From positions 1,054,001-1,118,000 of the forward strand of contig JAGSNX010000001.1 in the NCBI GenBank assembly GCA_018139225.1: a stretch of DNA of 64,000 nt. The letters run 5' to 3'. Below, piece by piece: positions 18,321 through 27,837 of the stretch. Origin of the DNA: Microvirga sp. SRT01. GTDB lineage: Bacteria; Pseudomonadota; Alphaproteobacteria; Sphingomonadales; Sphingomonadaceae. Numbering within the stretch: position 1 is the stretch's first letter; every line of letters begins with the position of its first letter. The position numbers and the translations under genes are program-made. The notes under the pieces were generated by a model. That model was not told the origin of the DNA. It saw only the letters and a program-made list of their open reading frames with translations, and made no database searches.

Positions 18321-21300
18321 CTACCCGATCAGGCGTCGTCCCGCCCGGAACAGGCCGTCCACCGGCACCTCCAGCCAATCGGGCCGGTTCGCCGCCTCGT
18401 ACCCGACCTCGTACGCCGCCTTCGCGACGAGCAGCAGGTCGAGGCGTGCGGCATCCGGCGCCTCGCCCGCCTCCGCGACATACGCATCGAGGAACGCCTC
18501 GCGCGCATTGTGGCAGAAGGATGCGTAGCGATGCTCGGCCCGCAACGCCTCGGTGTCCGGTCCCGGCGGGCGCGAGCGATCGGCGACGGCGGTGGCATAA
18601 TCGAACGAGCGCAGGATGCCCGCCACGTCGCGAAGGGCCAGATCCTTGGCGCGGCGCTCCGCGAGTGGCTTGGCCGGCTGACCCTCAAAATCGATCAGCA
18701 TCACGTCGCCGCCGGTCACCAGCACCTGCCCCAGATGCAGGTCGCCGTGGATGCGCGTCAGCCGCTCGCCGGCGGTAGCACGGGCCACGTCGCGCACCCG
18801 GGCGATCAGCGCGTCGCGGTTGGCGAGCAGATACTCCGCCGCTTCCCCGGTCAGGTGCGCGTCTGCGATCCGCGCCAGCGCGTTCTCGACATCGGCGAGC
18901 ACGTCGGCGGCGAGACGCTCCGCACCGTCCGACGACATCGTGTCCGGCGCGAATGCCGCGTCGTCGCTCGGTCGCGCGAGCACCGCATGCATCTGCGCCA
19001 GCCGCTTGCCCAGCGTCTCCGCGAAGGTGCGGTAATTGGCGAAGGTCGACTCGTCGGCGATCGCCAGCCGTTCCAGCGTCGCCAGCGTCCACTGCCAGCC
19101 GTCGCCCTGATTGTGGACGAACCGCTGCGCCATCATCAGCAGCGTGTCGTCGGTGATCCGGCGAACCTCGCCCAATATCGGCGGCACCGCCTCGAACCCT
19201 TGCGCGACGAGATGGCGGACCATCTCCGCATCGGGATGGATGCCGCTTTCCAGCTTACGCAGCAGTTTCAGGACGACGCGTTCGCCCAGCACCATCGTGC
19301 TGTTGGACTGTTCCGCGGTCAGCCACTCGACCGCTTCGTCCGGCTGCACGTCGAGCCCGTCATAACCGGTAAAGGACAGTGCGGCATCGCCCTCTCCCAG
19401 GGTGGTGCCGGCGATCATTCCGCCCAGCACGCTGCGCGCGAATTCGCCGACCGCGAAGCCGTCGGTGAGCAGGCCGACGCGGCGGCCGCGACGGACACGC
19501 GCCATCGCCAGACTGCCCGCGAAACGCCCCTGCGTCTCGCCTTCCCACGCGATGCCCAGCGGCAGGGAGTAGCGATAGGCGCCGCGATCCGTCTCGACCT
19601 CGATCTCCGCGAGCAACAGGTCCTCGACGCCGGGCAGCGGATCGCAGCGGATCAGCCGCACCTCGTTCAGCGCCTCGTCCTTGGCCCCGAACCAGCGGCG
19701 CTGCGCGATGTAGGTCGGCAGCACGTCGCGCTCCAGCACGGATCGGTTGGAGCCGACCGTCACGTCCTCCAGCTCCGGCCGCAGCACGAAGGTGAAGCGC
19801 TCCACCTCCAGCGACGGCGCGCTGGTCGCCCAGGCGGGCGCGTTGGCCTGATCGCTGAGCACGAACCACAGGAAACCATAGGGCGGCAGCGTCAGCACAT
19901 AGGGCTGCGGCCCGACCGCCGGAAACGCCACGCCGCCGGTGAGTTCGACCGGGGTCAACCCCTCATGCTCCTGAAGGTCCAGTTCCACTGCCTGCGCGGT
20001 GCGGCCGAGGTTGAACACGCACAGGATGCGATCGTCCTGATATTCGCGGATGTAGGCGAGGATCTTGCGGTTGGCGGGGCGCAGGAAGCGCTGCGTCCCG
20101 CGACCGAAGGCGGGATGCTCGCGTCGCACCGCCAGCATGCGCTTGACCGCGTTCAGCTGCGAATGGCCGTCGCGCTCCTGCGCCTCCACGTTCACCGCCT
20201 GATAGCCGTAGAGCGGGTCCATGATCGCGGGAAGCGTGAGTTGCGGCGGATCGGCGCGGCTGAAGCCGCCGTTGCGGTCGGGCGACCATTGCATCGGCGT
20301 GCGGACGCCGTCGCGGTCGCCGAGATGGATGTTGTCGCCCATCCCGATCTCGTCGCCGTAATACAGCACCGGCGTGCCGGGCATCGTCAGCAGCAGCGCG
20401 TGCATCAACTCGATGCGCCGCCGGTCCCGCTCCATCAGCGGCGCGAGGCGGCGGCGGATACCAAGATTGATCCGCGCGCGCCGGTCGGCGGCATAGGTGT
20501 TCCAGAGATAGTCTCGCTCCGAATCGGTGACCATTTCCAGCGTCAGTTCGTCGTGGTTGCGCAGGAAGATCGCCCATTGGCAGTTCGCCGGAATATCGGG
20601 CGTCTGGCGCATGATGTCGGTGATCGGGAAGCGATCCTCCTGCGCCACCGCCATGTACATGCGCGGCATCAGGGGGAAGTGGAACGCCATGTGGCACTCG
20701 TCGCCCGCCTCGCCCGCCGCGGCGCTGTCGCCGAAATATTGCTGCGTATCCTCCGGCCACATATTGGCTTCGGCGAGCAGCATGCGGTCGGGATATTCGC
20801 GGTCCAGCGCGGCCCTGATCTTCTTCAGGACGTCGTGCGTCTCGGGCAGGTTCTCGTTCGAGGTGCCGTCACGCTCGATCAGATACGGAATGGCGTCCAG
20901 CCGCAGCCCGTCGACGCCGAGATCGAGCCAGAAGCGCATGACGCGCAGCACTTCCTCCAGCACCGCCGGATTGTCGAAGTTCAGGTCGGGCTGGTGCGAA
21001 TAGAAGCGGTGCCAAAAATAGGCACCCGCCTCCTCGTCCCACGTCCAGTTGGACTTTTCGGTGTCGAGGAAGATGATGCGGGTGCCGCTGTAGAGCTTGT
21101 CGTCGTCGGACCAGACGTAGAAGGCGCGTTCCGGCGATCCCGGCGGGGCCTTGCGCGCGGCCTGGAACCACGGATGCTGGTCCGATGTGTGGTTGATGAC
21201 GAGTTCGGTGACGACGCGAATGCCTCGATCGTGGGCCGCCGCGATAAATGCGGTCGCATCCTCCATCGTGCCGTAATCGGGGGACACGTCCTCGTACGCG

Positions 21301-21536
21301 GCGATGTCGTAGCCGTCGTCGCGCCGCGGGCTGGGATAGAAGGGCAGCAGCCAGATGCAGGTCACGCCGAGGTCGGCGATGTAATCCAGCTTCTGCAACA
21401 GTCCCTTGAAGTCGCCGATGCCGTCATTGTTGCTGTCGTAGAAGGATTTGACGTGGACCTGATAGATCACCGCGTCCTTGTACCAGAGCGGGTCCTTCAT
21501 CGGATCGGTGACGGCGTCCGACTGCAACTCGCTCAT
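18321..21536 (-). CDS. treS: Trehalose synthase fused to maltokinase (TreS-Mak)
   Basis: Two enzymes in one 1071-residue chain. Residues 1 to about 560 are GH13 trehalose synthase, interconverting trehalose and maltose: YQVHVKSFYDSNNDGIGD, ELVINHTSDQHPWFQ, nucleophile Asp at about 214 in GLRLDAIPYLIERDGTS, acid Glu at about 256 in LLAEANMW and NHDE at 327-330. The C-terminal part (from about 600) is maltokinase, phosphorylating maltose at C1 with ATP: QRRWFGAKDE, then the kinase loop LTRIHGDLHLGQVL and LIDFEGQP. Fusion of TreS with Mak feeds GlgE directly. The ATG overlaps the glgE stop as ATGA (21533-21536). Confidence 0.96.
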   Translation of the reverse strand: MSELQSDAVTDPMKDPLWYKDAVIYQVHVKSFYDSNNDGIGDFKGLLQKLDYIADLGVTCIWLLPFYPSPRRDDGYDIAAYEDVSPDYGTMEDATAFIAAAHDRGIRVVTELVINHTSDQHPWFQAARKAPPGSPERAFYVWSDDDKLYSGTRIIFLDTEKSNWTWDEEAGAYFWHRFYSHQPDLNFDNPAVLEEVLRVMRFWLDLGVDGLRLDAIPYLIERDGTSNENLPETHDVLKKIRAALDREYPDRMLLAEANMWPEDTQQYFGDSAAAGEAGDECHMAFHFPLMPRMYMAVAQEDRFPITDIMRQTPDIPANCQWAIFLRNHDELTLEMVTDSERDYLWNTYAADRRARINLGIRRRLAPLMERDRRRIELMHALLLTMPGTPVLYYGDEIGMGDNIHLGDRDGVRTPMQWSPDRNGGFSRADPPQLTLPAIMDPLYGYQAVNVEAQERDGHSQLNAVKRMLAVRREHPAFGRGTQRFLRPANRKILAYIREYQDDRILCVFNLGRTAQAVELDLQEHEGLTPVELTGGVAFPAVGPQPYVLTLPPYGFLWFVLSDQANAPAWATSAPSLEVERFTFVLRPELEDVTVGSNRSVLERDVLPTYIAQRRWFGAKDEALNEVRLIRCDPLPGVEDLLLAEIEVETDRGAYRYSLPLGIAWEGETQGRFAGSLAMARVRRGRRVGLLTDGFAVGEFARSVLGGMIAGTTLGEGDAALSFTGYDGLDVQPDEAVEWLTAEQSNSTMVLGERVVLKLLRKLESGIHPDAEMVRHLVAQGFEAVPPILGEVRRITDDTLLMMAQRFVHNQGDGWQWTLATLERLAIADESTFANYRTFAETLGKRLAQMHAVLARPSDDAAFAPDTMSSDGAERLAADVLADVENALARIADAHLTGEAAEYLLANRDALIARVRDVARATAGERLTRIHGDLHLGQVLVTGGDVMLIDFEGQPAKPLAERRAKDLALRDVAGILRSFDYATAVADRSRPPGPDTEALRAEHRYASFCHNAREAFLDAYVAEAGEAPDAARLDLLLVAKAAYEVGYEAANRPDWLEVPVDGLFRAGRRLIG

Positions 21537-23554
21537 GCGAAACCTCCGGGCGTCAGGCGCCAGATACGATAGGGTTGGTCGGGCTCGATGCGGATGAACT
21601 GATCCTTCCCATACCAGCGGAAGCGCCAGCCCTCGCCCAGATCCTCGACATCGACGCTGGCATTATCGTCCAGCCCGAGCTCCCAGAGCGGAATCTGGAA
21701 ATTGCATTCATGGCCGTTGTGCGGGTCGAGATTGACCATGACGCAGATGATTCCCTTTCCGTCCGGATCGGGCTTGCCGTACCAGATGATGTTGTCGTCG
21801 TTGGCGACGAAGAACTTGGTATTCAGATGCGTCTGAAGCGCCGGATATTGCCGGCGAATACGGTTGAGCATCGCAATGTCCATCGTGATGTTGCCCGGCG
21901 CGTTCCAGTCGCGCGGCTTGACGATGTACTTCTCGCTGTCGAGATATTCTTCCTTGCCGGGGATCGCCGCGGCCTCGCACAGCTCGAAGCCGGAATAGAC
22001 GCCGAACAGGCCCGACAGCGTCGCCGCGAGCACGGCGCGGATGCGAAAGCCGGGCCGGCCGGATGTCTGGAGATAGACCGGGTTGATATCTGGCGTGTTG
22101 ACGAAGAAATGCGGCCGGTAGAACTCCTTGGGAGCCTCCGTCGTCAGTTCCTCGATATACTCGGTCAGCTCGTCCTTGCGGTCGCGCCAGGTGAAATAGG
22201 TGTAGCTTTGCGAGAAGCCGACCTTCGCAAGCTGGTACATCATCGTCGGGCGCGTGAACGCCTCCGCCAGGAAGATCGCATCGGGATGCTGTGCGCGGAC
22301 CTCGCCGATCATCCACTCCCAGAACGGCAGCGGCTTGGTGTGCGGATTGTCGACGCGGAAGACCTTCACGCCGTGTTCGACCCACAACAGCACGACATCG
22401 CGCAGCGCGACCCACAGGCCCGGGATCGCGTCGGGGCCGTAGAAATCGACGTTGACGATGTCCTGATATTTTTTCGGCGGGTTCTCCGCATACTTCATCG
22501 ACCCGTCGGGTCGCCATGCGAACCAGCCGGGATGATCCTTCAGCCAAGGGTGATCCGGCGAACACTGGATCGCGAAGTCCAGCGCGACCTCCAGCCCGTG
22601 CGCCTTCGCCGCCTCCACCAGCCGCGCGAACGCCTCGAACCCGCCGAGTTCGGGATGCACCGCATCGTGTCCGCCCGCATCCGAACCGATCGCATAGGGG
22701 CTGCCGGGATCGTTCGGGCCCGGCGTCAGCGTGTTGTTCGGTCCCTTGCGGTTGGTTTTGCCGATCGGGTGGATCGGCGGGAAATACAGCGTGTCGAACC
22801 CCATGTCGCGGATCTGCGGCAGGCGCGGGATGACATCGTCGAATGTGCCGTGCTTCGTCGGATCGATGACCTGCGAGCGCGGGAACAATTCGTACCAGCT
22901 GGAAAACCGCGCCGCGAGGCGTTCGGCATCGAGCAGGACCGTCGCCGAGCGCAACCGGTGCGGCCGGTCGTCCGCCGCCGTCATCAGTCGCGCGAGTTCG
23001 TCCGCCAGCAGCAGTTCGGCCCCTTCGCGCGCATCGTCACCGGCATCGACACGGTCGGCCCAGCGCAAAAGCTCGGCATTGCCGGTGCGCTTCGCCGCCG
23101 CACGCACGATGCCGCGGCCCTCCATGTAATCGACCCGCTGCGCCACGTCCGCACCCAGCTTCTTGGCGAAATCGCGCCGAAAGCCGCCGAATACGTCCAG
23201 CCAGCCCTCGACCGCGAACTCATGCCGGCCCAGCCGCTCGGGCACGAATACCGCGCGCCAGCGATCGGTCGGCAGCGCCGCCATCCGCACCGCGCGCCAT
23301 TCGGTCTCGTCGGCGGGCCGCCACAATAGTTCGACCGCGAGTTGCTCGTGCCCGTCGGTGAAGACGTTCGCCTCCACCGTCACCGCTTCGCCGGCGATCC
23401 GCTTGACCGGCCAGCCGCCATCGACGCTGGGCGCGATCGTGTCGATCACCAGCCGCTCTGCCGGTTTGGTCGCACGATCCAGCGCTTCGGTTTTGGGCAT
23501 CAGCAGAATCGGATCGAGCGCGCTGTGGCGCGTCGTCTGGGTGGCATCAGGCAT
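21533..23554 (-). CDS. glgE: Alpha-1,4-glucan:maltose-1-phosphate maltosyltransferase
   Basis: Extends alpha-1,4-glucans with maltosyl units from maltose-1-phosphate, releasing phosphate. The 673-residue product has the N-terminal beta domain (WPVKRIAGEAVTVEANVFTDGHE). It then has YFPPIHPIGKTNRKGPNNTL at 257-276, LDFAIQCSPDHPW at 325-337, the nucleophile Asp at about 402 in VFRVDNPHTKPLPFWEW and the acid Glu at about 431 in FLAEAFTRP, all diagnostic for GlgE. The ATG at 23554 has GGAGGGG 9 bases upstream; two TTG codons just before it are not used. It comes directly before treS-mak, the source of its substrate. Confidence 0.97.
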   Translation of the reverse strand: MPDATQTTRHSALDPILLMPKTEALDRATKPAERLVIDTIAPSVDGGWPVKRIAGEAVTVEANVFTDGHEQLAVELLWRPADETEWRAVRMAALPTDRWRAVFVPERLGRHEFAVEGWLDVFGGFRRDFAKKLGADVAQRVDYMEGRGIVRAAAKRTGNAELLRWADRVDAGDDAREGAELLLADELARLMTAADDRPHRLRSATVLLDAERLAARFSSWYELFPRSQVIDPTKHGTFDDVIPRLPQIRDMGFDTLYFPPIHPIGKTNRKGPNNTLTPGPNDPGSPYAIGSDAGGHDAVHPELGGFEAFARLVEAAKAHGLEVALDFAIQCSPDHPWLKDHPGWFAWRPDGSMKYAENPPKKYQDIVNVDFYGPDAIPGLWVALRDVVLLWVEHGVKVFRVDNPHTKPLPFWEWMIGEVRAQHPDAIFLAEAFTRPTMMYQLAKVGFSQSYTYFTWRDRKDELTEYIEELTTEAPKEFYRPHFFVNTPDINPVYLQTSGRPGFRIRAVLAATLSGLFGVYSGFELCEAAAIPGKEEYLDSEKYIVKPRDWNAPGNITMDIAMLNRIRRQYPALQTHLNTKFFVANDDNIIWYGKPDPDGKGIICVMVNLDPHNGHECNFQIPLWELGLDDNASVDVEDLGEGWRFRWYGKDQFIRIEPDQPYRIWRLTPGGFA

Positions 23555-23629
23555 CAACAAATTCCCCTCCGGTCCGCCGGCAACCGCCTGCGCGACCCTA
23601 CGAACGTCTGAAGTCGGCGGAAGGGTCGG

Positions 23630-23938
23630 CTATTTCGCCGATTTTGCTTTGGGCGAGCGGGCTTTCTTCGCGCTCGGCTCCGCGGCGGTCGTCTGTGGTG
23701 GCTCTTCCGGCTTGGTGGCGCGCGGCTTGCGGGTGGGCGGGGAGCCGGCCTGCAGTTCCTCGGTCAAGTCACCACCGGCTTCGTCCCCCGCCGCCGAGGT
23801 GGCGGGTTCGGACGCGTCGCTGCTGGCCCCCTGTGACGCCGCATGCCAGTGATGCTCGTCGCGACCGTGCGGACGGCCCTCCTCTTCCCAAAGCTGGTAG
23901 GCGCGGGTGCGAATCGCGTCATGGCGGTCGTCGGACAT
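23630..23938 (-). CDS. Small DUF2934 protein upstream of glgE
   Basis: A 102-residue protein whose first 30 residues match the DUF2934 pattern: HDAIRTRAYQLWEEEGRPHG then DEHHW. The rest is a low-complexity Ala/Pro/Lys/Glu tail ending in SAKKARSPKAKSAK, probably disordered and basic. The ATG at 23938 (MSDDRHDAIR) is preferred over one 12 bases upstream because GGAG lies 6 bases before it. It is the first gene on the minus strand before glgE, 75 bp away, so it probably heads the operon. DUF2934 proteins are often found near glycogen genes in alphaproteobacteria; their function is unknown to me. Confidence 0.82.
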   Translation of the reverse strand: MSDDRHDAIRTRAYQLWEEEGRPHGRDEHHWHAASQGASSDASEPATSAAGDEAGGDLTEELQAGSPPTRKPRATKPEEPPQTTAAEPSAKKARSPKAKSAK

Positions 23939-24177
23939 GCTCTGCTCCATCGAGTCTCGGGACGGTGGACGCCCCCTCAGGATGAAATAATCCGAACACC
24001 TCCCGGTTCCCCCGTCAATTGCGGCACGACCACATACGTATGGGGTGAGCCGCTCTCGCGTGCCGTAGCGGCAGTCCATAGCGGGAGGGCGGACGGCTGG
24101 CCTTCGCCGCCGATGCTGGTAGGAGCCGCGACCGGAGGGGCGAGGACGACGATGACGACGACGATCAGCGGGCCGCT

Positions 24178-25302
24178 ATGACACCCTTCGCCGCGCATCG
24201 CCGCGATCTTGGCGCGCTGGCGGAGCGCGATCGGTACCGTAGCCTGCACGCACGTGCGGGCATCGACTTCGCCTCGAACGACTATCTCGGGCTGGCCGGG
24301 TCGCCGCGCCTACGCGACGCGGTCGGGGAGGCGATCGGGCGTGGCGTCGCGATCGGGTCGGGCGGATCGCGGCTGCTGCGCGGCAACGATCCGGAGCACG
24401 AAGCGCTGGAGACGGAGGCGGCTTCGTTCTTCGGCGCGGAGTCGGCGCTGTATTTTTCAAGCGGCTTCGCGGCGAATGCGACCCTGCTCGCGACGCTGCC
24501 GCAGCGGGGCGACCTGATCGTCCACGACACGCTGATCCATGCCAGCGCGCATGACGGCATGGCCCTCGCCCGCGCACCGGTCGCCGTCGCGCGCCACAAC
24601 GACGCGCAGTCGTTCGCCGACGCGATCGCGGGCTGGCGGGTCGCTGGCGGCGTCGGCACGCCGTGGATCGTGGTCGAAAGCCTCTACAGCATGGACGGCG
24701 ACCGCGCGCCGCTGGATGCGCTGACCGCGATCGCGGACCGGTACGACGCCGTGCTGATCGTCGACGAAGCGCATGCGACGGGGGTGTTCGGGCCGGACGG
24801 GCGCGGATTGCTGGGCGACCGGCCGCGCGGCGATCGTGTCGTCAGCCTGCACACCTGCGGCAAGGCGCTGGGCTGCGAAGGCGCACTGGTCTGCGGGCCG
24901 CGCGTGGTGACGGATTTCCTCGTCAACCGCGGGCGGGGCTTCATCTTTTCCACCGCTCCTTCGCCCCTGATGGCCGCGGCGGTGCGGGAGGCGCTGCATA
25001 TCCTGTCCGACGAACCCGAGCGCCGCACCGCACTGGCCGAACGCATCGCCACGGCGGAGCGCCTGCTGTCGCCGCTTGGCGCGACGGCGACGGAATCCCA
25101 AATCCTGCCGCTGGTGTTGGGCGAGGACGCGCAGGCGATGCGCGTTGCGGCGGCGCTTCAGGCGGCGGGGCTGGACGTGCGCGGCATCCGCCCGCCGACG
25201 GTTCCAGCGGGCACAGCGCGGCTGCGGATCTCGCTGACGCTCAACATCGACACCGCCGATATCGAGCGGCTGGCCGACACGCTGGAGGAGGTTTTGCGGT
25301 GA
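24178..25302 (+). CDS. bioF: 8-amino-7-oxononanoate synthase
   Basis: PLP enzyme joining pimeloyl-ACP/CoA with L-alanine in the first dedicated biotin-ring step. The 374-residue product has the substrate loop [18 protein letters not shown] at 61-78, SSGFAAN, the PLP-binding Asp at about 196 in [16 protein letters not shown] and the Schiff-base Lys at about 229 in [11 protein letters not shown]. No strong Shine-Dalgarno is seen before the ATG at 24178, but the N-terminus [14 protein letters not shown] is right for the family. Its stop overlaps the bioD start in a GTGA. 5-aminolevulinate synthase is a close relative; the bioD-bioA neighbours decide for BioF. Confidence 0.95.
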   Translation: MTPFAAHRRDLGALAERDRYRSLHARAGIDFASNDYLGLAGSPRLRDAVGEAIGRGVAIGSGGSRLLRGNDPEHEALETEAASFFGAESALYFSSGFAANATLLATLPQRGDLIVHDTLIHASAHDGMALARAPVAVARHNDAQSFADAIAGWRVAGGVGTPWIVVESLYSMDGDRAPLDALTAIADRYDAVLIVDEAHATGVFGPDGRGLLGDRPRGDRVVSLHTCGKALGCEGALVCGPRVVTDFLVNRGRGFIFSTAPSPLMAAAVREALHILSDEPERRTALAERIATAERLLSPLGATATESQILPLVLGEDAQAMRVAAALQAAGLDVRGIRPPTVPAGTARLRISLTLNIDTADIERLADTLEEVLR

Positions 25303-25922
25303 ACCACGCGATCGTCGTCACGGGCACCGATACCGATGTCGGCAAGACGGTGTTTGCCGCCGCCCTCGCCGGCGCGCTCGCCGCGCACTACTGGAAGCCG
25401 GTGCAGGCGGGCGACCTCGACCACGGCGATGCCGCGCGCGTCGCTTCGCTGTCCGGATTGCCGGCCGCGCACATCCTGCCCGAGGCATATCGGCTGACGA
25501 CGCCCTGCTCTCCCCACCGCGCCGCCGCGATCGACGGCGTCACGATCGATGCCGACCGGCTAGCCCTGCCACCCCAGCGGCCGCTGGTTGTCGAGGGTGC
25601 GGGCGGCGCGCTCGTCCCGATCGACGGCAACCTGCTTTATGCCGATGTGTTCGCGAAGTGGGCGCAGCCGGTGGTGATCGTCGCGCGCACGGGGCTCGGC
25701 ACGATCAATCACAGCCTGATGACGATCGAGGCGCTCCGCCACCGCGGCGTCGCCATTCTCGGCGTCGCGTTTTCGGGCGAGGCCGTCGAGGATAGCGAGG
25801 CGACGATCTGCCGGATCGGCCAAGTGAAGCGGCTCGGTCGCCTGCCCCGCCTCGCCACGCTCGATGCGGATACGCTGCGCGCGGCGTTCGCGGCGAACTT
25901 CGACATCGAGGATTTCGCATGA
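25299..25922 (+). CDS. bioD: Dethiobiotin synthetase
   Basis: ATP-dependent carboxylase closing the ureido ring of biotin from 7,8-diaminopelargonate and CO2. The 207-residue product starts at a GTG (VNHAIVVTG) with the P-loop GTDTDVGKT at 9-17. [15 protein letters not shown] and [11 protein letters not shown] follow, both typical of BioD. Start and stop overlap the neighbours by 4 bp each (GTGA with bioF at 25299-25302, ATGA with bioA at 25919-25922). The three genes are therefore one coupled unit. An overlapping longer open frame in another phase is a GC artefact. Confidence 0.96.
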   Translation: MNHAIVVTGTDTDVGKTVFAAALAGALAAHYWKPVQAGDLDHGDAARVASLSGLPAAHILPEAYRLTTPCSPHRAAAIDGVTIDADRLALPPQRPLVVEGAGGALVPIDGNLLYADVFAKWAQPVVIVARTGLGTINHSLMTIEALRHRGVAILGVAFSGEAVEDSEATICRIGQVKRLGRLPRLATLDADTLRAAFAANFDIEDFA

Positions 25923-27187
25923 GTTCGCCGATCTGGCATCCCTTCACGCAGCACGGGCTGGGCGAGCCGATCCCGCTCGTCACGCACGGCAAGGGCGCGG
26001 CGCTTCACACCGACGACCGTCGCCGGATCGTCGATGCGATCTCGTCCTGGTGGGTGACGACGCACGGTCACGGCCACCCGCGGATCATGGCGGCGATCGC
26101 CGAGCAGGCGCAGCGGCTGGACCAGATCATCTTCGCGGGCTGGACGCATCAGCCCGCCGAAGACGTGGCGCTCGGACTGCTGGCGATCATGCCCCCGTCG
26201 CTGACGCGTGTGTTCTTTTCCGACTCGGGTTCGACCAGCGTCGAGGTCGCGCTGAAGATGGCGCTGGGTCACTTCGCGAACCGGGGCGAGCCGCGGACCC
26301 ACATCGTCGTGATGCAGCACAGCTATCACGGCGACACGGTCGGCGGGATGTCGGTCGGCGCACGCGGGGTGTTCAGCGCCGCCTATGCGCCGCTGCTGTT
26401 CGATGTCGCCGTCATCCCCTTTCCCACGGCGGGTCACGAGCAGGAGACGCTGGAGGCGCTGGAGGCGGCGTGTCGCACGCAGCCGGCGGCGTTCATCGTC
26501 GAACCGCTGGTGCTCGGCGCGGGCGGGATGCTGATGTACGGCGCGGACACGTTGCGCGCGATGCACGCGATCTGCGCGAGGCACGGCGTGCTGTTCATCG
26601 CCGACGAGGTGATGACCGGCTGGGGCCGCACCGGCACGCTGCTCGCCTGCGAACAGGCGGAGATCGCACCGGATATCCTGTGCCTGTCGAAAGGGTTGAC
26701 CGGCGGTAGCCTGCCGCTGGCGGTGACGATGGCGAGCGAAGACATCTATCAAAGCCACTGGTCGACCGATCGCGCGCGGATGTTCTTCCACTCGTCCAGC
26801 TACACCGCCAACCCGATCGCGTGCGCCGCCGCAGTCGCGAACCTGGCGATCTGGCGTGACGAACCGGTGGGGGAGCGGGTATCCTCGCTGGCCGCGCGGC
26901 AGGCCGCACGGCTCGACCGACTGGCGGCGTTGCCCGGTGTGGCCGATGCCCGCTCGCTCGGCACGATCGCCGCGCTCGATCTGGAGGTGCCGGACGCTGG
27001 TTATCTGTCGGCGCTTGCCCCGCGGCTGTTGGCGCAGTTCCGCGACGCCGACCTGTTGCTGCGCCCACTGGGCAACACGCTCTACGTCATGCCACCCTAT
27101 TGCATCGACGATGCCGACCTCGATCGTATCTACGACGCGCTTGGCGAGGCGGTCCTCCAGACGCAAAAAAGCCCCGGGATCCAGTAG
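25919..27187 (+). CDS. bioA: Adenosylmethionine-8-amino-7-oxononanoate aminotransferase
   Basis: Class III PLP aminotransferase using S-adenosylmethionine as amino donor to make 7,8-diaminopelargonate. The 422-residue product has IWHPFTQH at 5-12 and [13 protein letters not shown] at 42-54, both BioA-specific. It also has [17 protein letters not shown], the Asp at about 229 in [14 protein letters not shown] and the Schiff-base Lys at about 258 in [10 protein letters not shown]. It closes the bioFDA unit; its stop codon lies inside a hairpin that probably ends the transcript. No bioB is in the window. Confidence 0.96.
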   Translation: MSSPIWHPFTQHGLGEPIPLVTHGKGAALHTDDRRRIVDAISSWWVTTHGHGHPRIMAAIAEQAQRLDQIIFAGWTHQPAEDVALGLLAIMPPSLTRVFFSDSGSTSVEVALKMALGHFANRGEPRTHIVVMQHSYHGDTVGGMSVGARGVFSAAYAPLLFDVAVIPFPTAGHEQETLEALEAACRTQPAAFIVEPLVLGAGGMLMYGADTLRAMHAICARHGVLFIADEVMTGWGRTGTLLACEQAEIAPDILCLSKGLTGGSLPLAVTMASEDIYQSHWSTDRARMFFHSSSYTANPIACAAAVANLAIWRDEPVGERVSSLAARQAARLDRLAALPGVADARSLGTIAALDLEVPDAGYLSALAPRLLAQFRDADLLLRPLGNTLYVMPPYCIDDADLDRIYDALGEAVLQTQKSPGIQ

Positions 27188-27202
27188 ATACCGAGGCTTT
27201 TT
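27165..27202. terminator. Bidirectional terminator between bioA and tRNA-Val
   Basis: AAAAAAGCC at 27165-27173 pairs with GGCTTTTT at 27195-27202. This gives a stem with a T-run on the plus strand (end of bioA) and, read on the minus strand, a T-run after tRNA-Val. The bioA stop codon lies in the loop, so the left arm is coding. Confidence 0.7.
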
Positions 27203-27205
27203 GAA

Positions 27206-27280
27206 TGGTGGGCGTGGCAAGGATTGAACTTGCGACCCCTGCGATGTCAACACAGTGCTCTACCACTGAGCTACACGCCC
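27206..27280 (-). tRNA. tRNA-Val(GAC)
   Basis: Minus-strand cloverleaf. The acceptor arms are GGGCGTG (27274-27280) and CACGCCC (27210-27216), followed by discriminator A and an encoded CCA at the 3' end. The D-arm is TAGCTCAGTGGTAGAGCA, the anticodon stem is CTGTG/CGCAG, and the 7-base loop TTGACAT has anticodon GAC. The T-arm has GTTCAATCC. All stems pair, with one G-T in the anticodon stem. It is followed by the bidirectional hairpin at 27165-27202. Confidence 0.96.
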
Positions 27281-27329
27281 ACAAAGGGGAAGCGCGCCTC
27301 TAGCGGCGGGTGCCGCGGAGCGCAAGCGC

Positions 27330-27704
27330 CTAATTCAGGCCGGCGAGATCCGTCTCGAACAGGCGATCGACCTCGGCCACCAAGTCGCGGAGATGGAAGG
27401 GCTTGGACAGGACGCGCGCGTTGGGCATCGCCTTGCCGGCCTTGAGCGTGACGGCGGCAAAACCCGTGATGAACATGACGCGCAGATTGGGCGAAACCTC
27501 CCCCGCACGCTGTGCCAGTTCGATGCCGTCCATTTCCGGCATGACGATGTCGGTCAGCAGCAGGTCGAAGGATTCCGTCTGGATCAGGGGCAGCGCGGCG
27601 GTGCCGCGATCGACCGCCGTGACGGCATAGCCGGACTTCTGCAACGCGCGCGTCAGATATTCGCGCATCACCTGGTCGTCTTCGGCCAGCAGGATTCGGA
27701 TCAT
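27330..27704 (-). CDS. cpdR: Single-domain response regulator CpdR
   Basis: A stand-alone receiver domain of 124 residues. In Caulobacter, unphosphorylated CpdR is an adaptor that brings ClpXP to the cell pole and primes degradation of cell-cycle proteins; phosphorylation by the CckA-ChpT relay blocks it. Seen: acidic pair EDD at 8-10, phospho-acceptor Asp at about 52 in LLTDIVMPEMDG, Thr at about 80 in MFITGFAA and Lys at about 101 in VLSKPF. There is no output domain. The ATG at 27704 (MIRILLAEDDQVMREYL) is chosen against a longer frame because the family starts there. A single TTAACC lies upstream (27748 region), too little to call a CtrA site. Confidence 0.93.
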   Translation of the reverse strand: MIRILLAEDDQVMREYLTRALQKSGYAVTAVDRGTAALPLIQTESFDLLLTDIVMPEMDGIELAQRAGEVSPNLRVMFITGFAAVTLKAGKAMPNARVLSKPFHLRDLVAEVDRLFETDLAGLN

Positions 27705-27837
27705 CGCTCGGTACTTCCCTCGTCGTCGAGCCGATGTAGCCACGGGACGGTTAAGATTTCCAGTCGAAAGGCTCACCACGTCGCAGGGCCGCGACGGTCC
27801 TTCCCCTTGCCCGGATGCCGCGATAGCATGGTGCCCG

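Noticed and set aside
23939..24177. BioR-type operator before bioF
   Set aside because: I found no TTATCTATAA-like palindrome in the gap.
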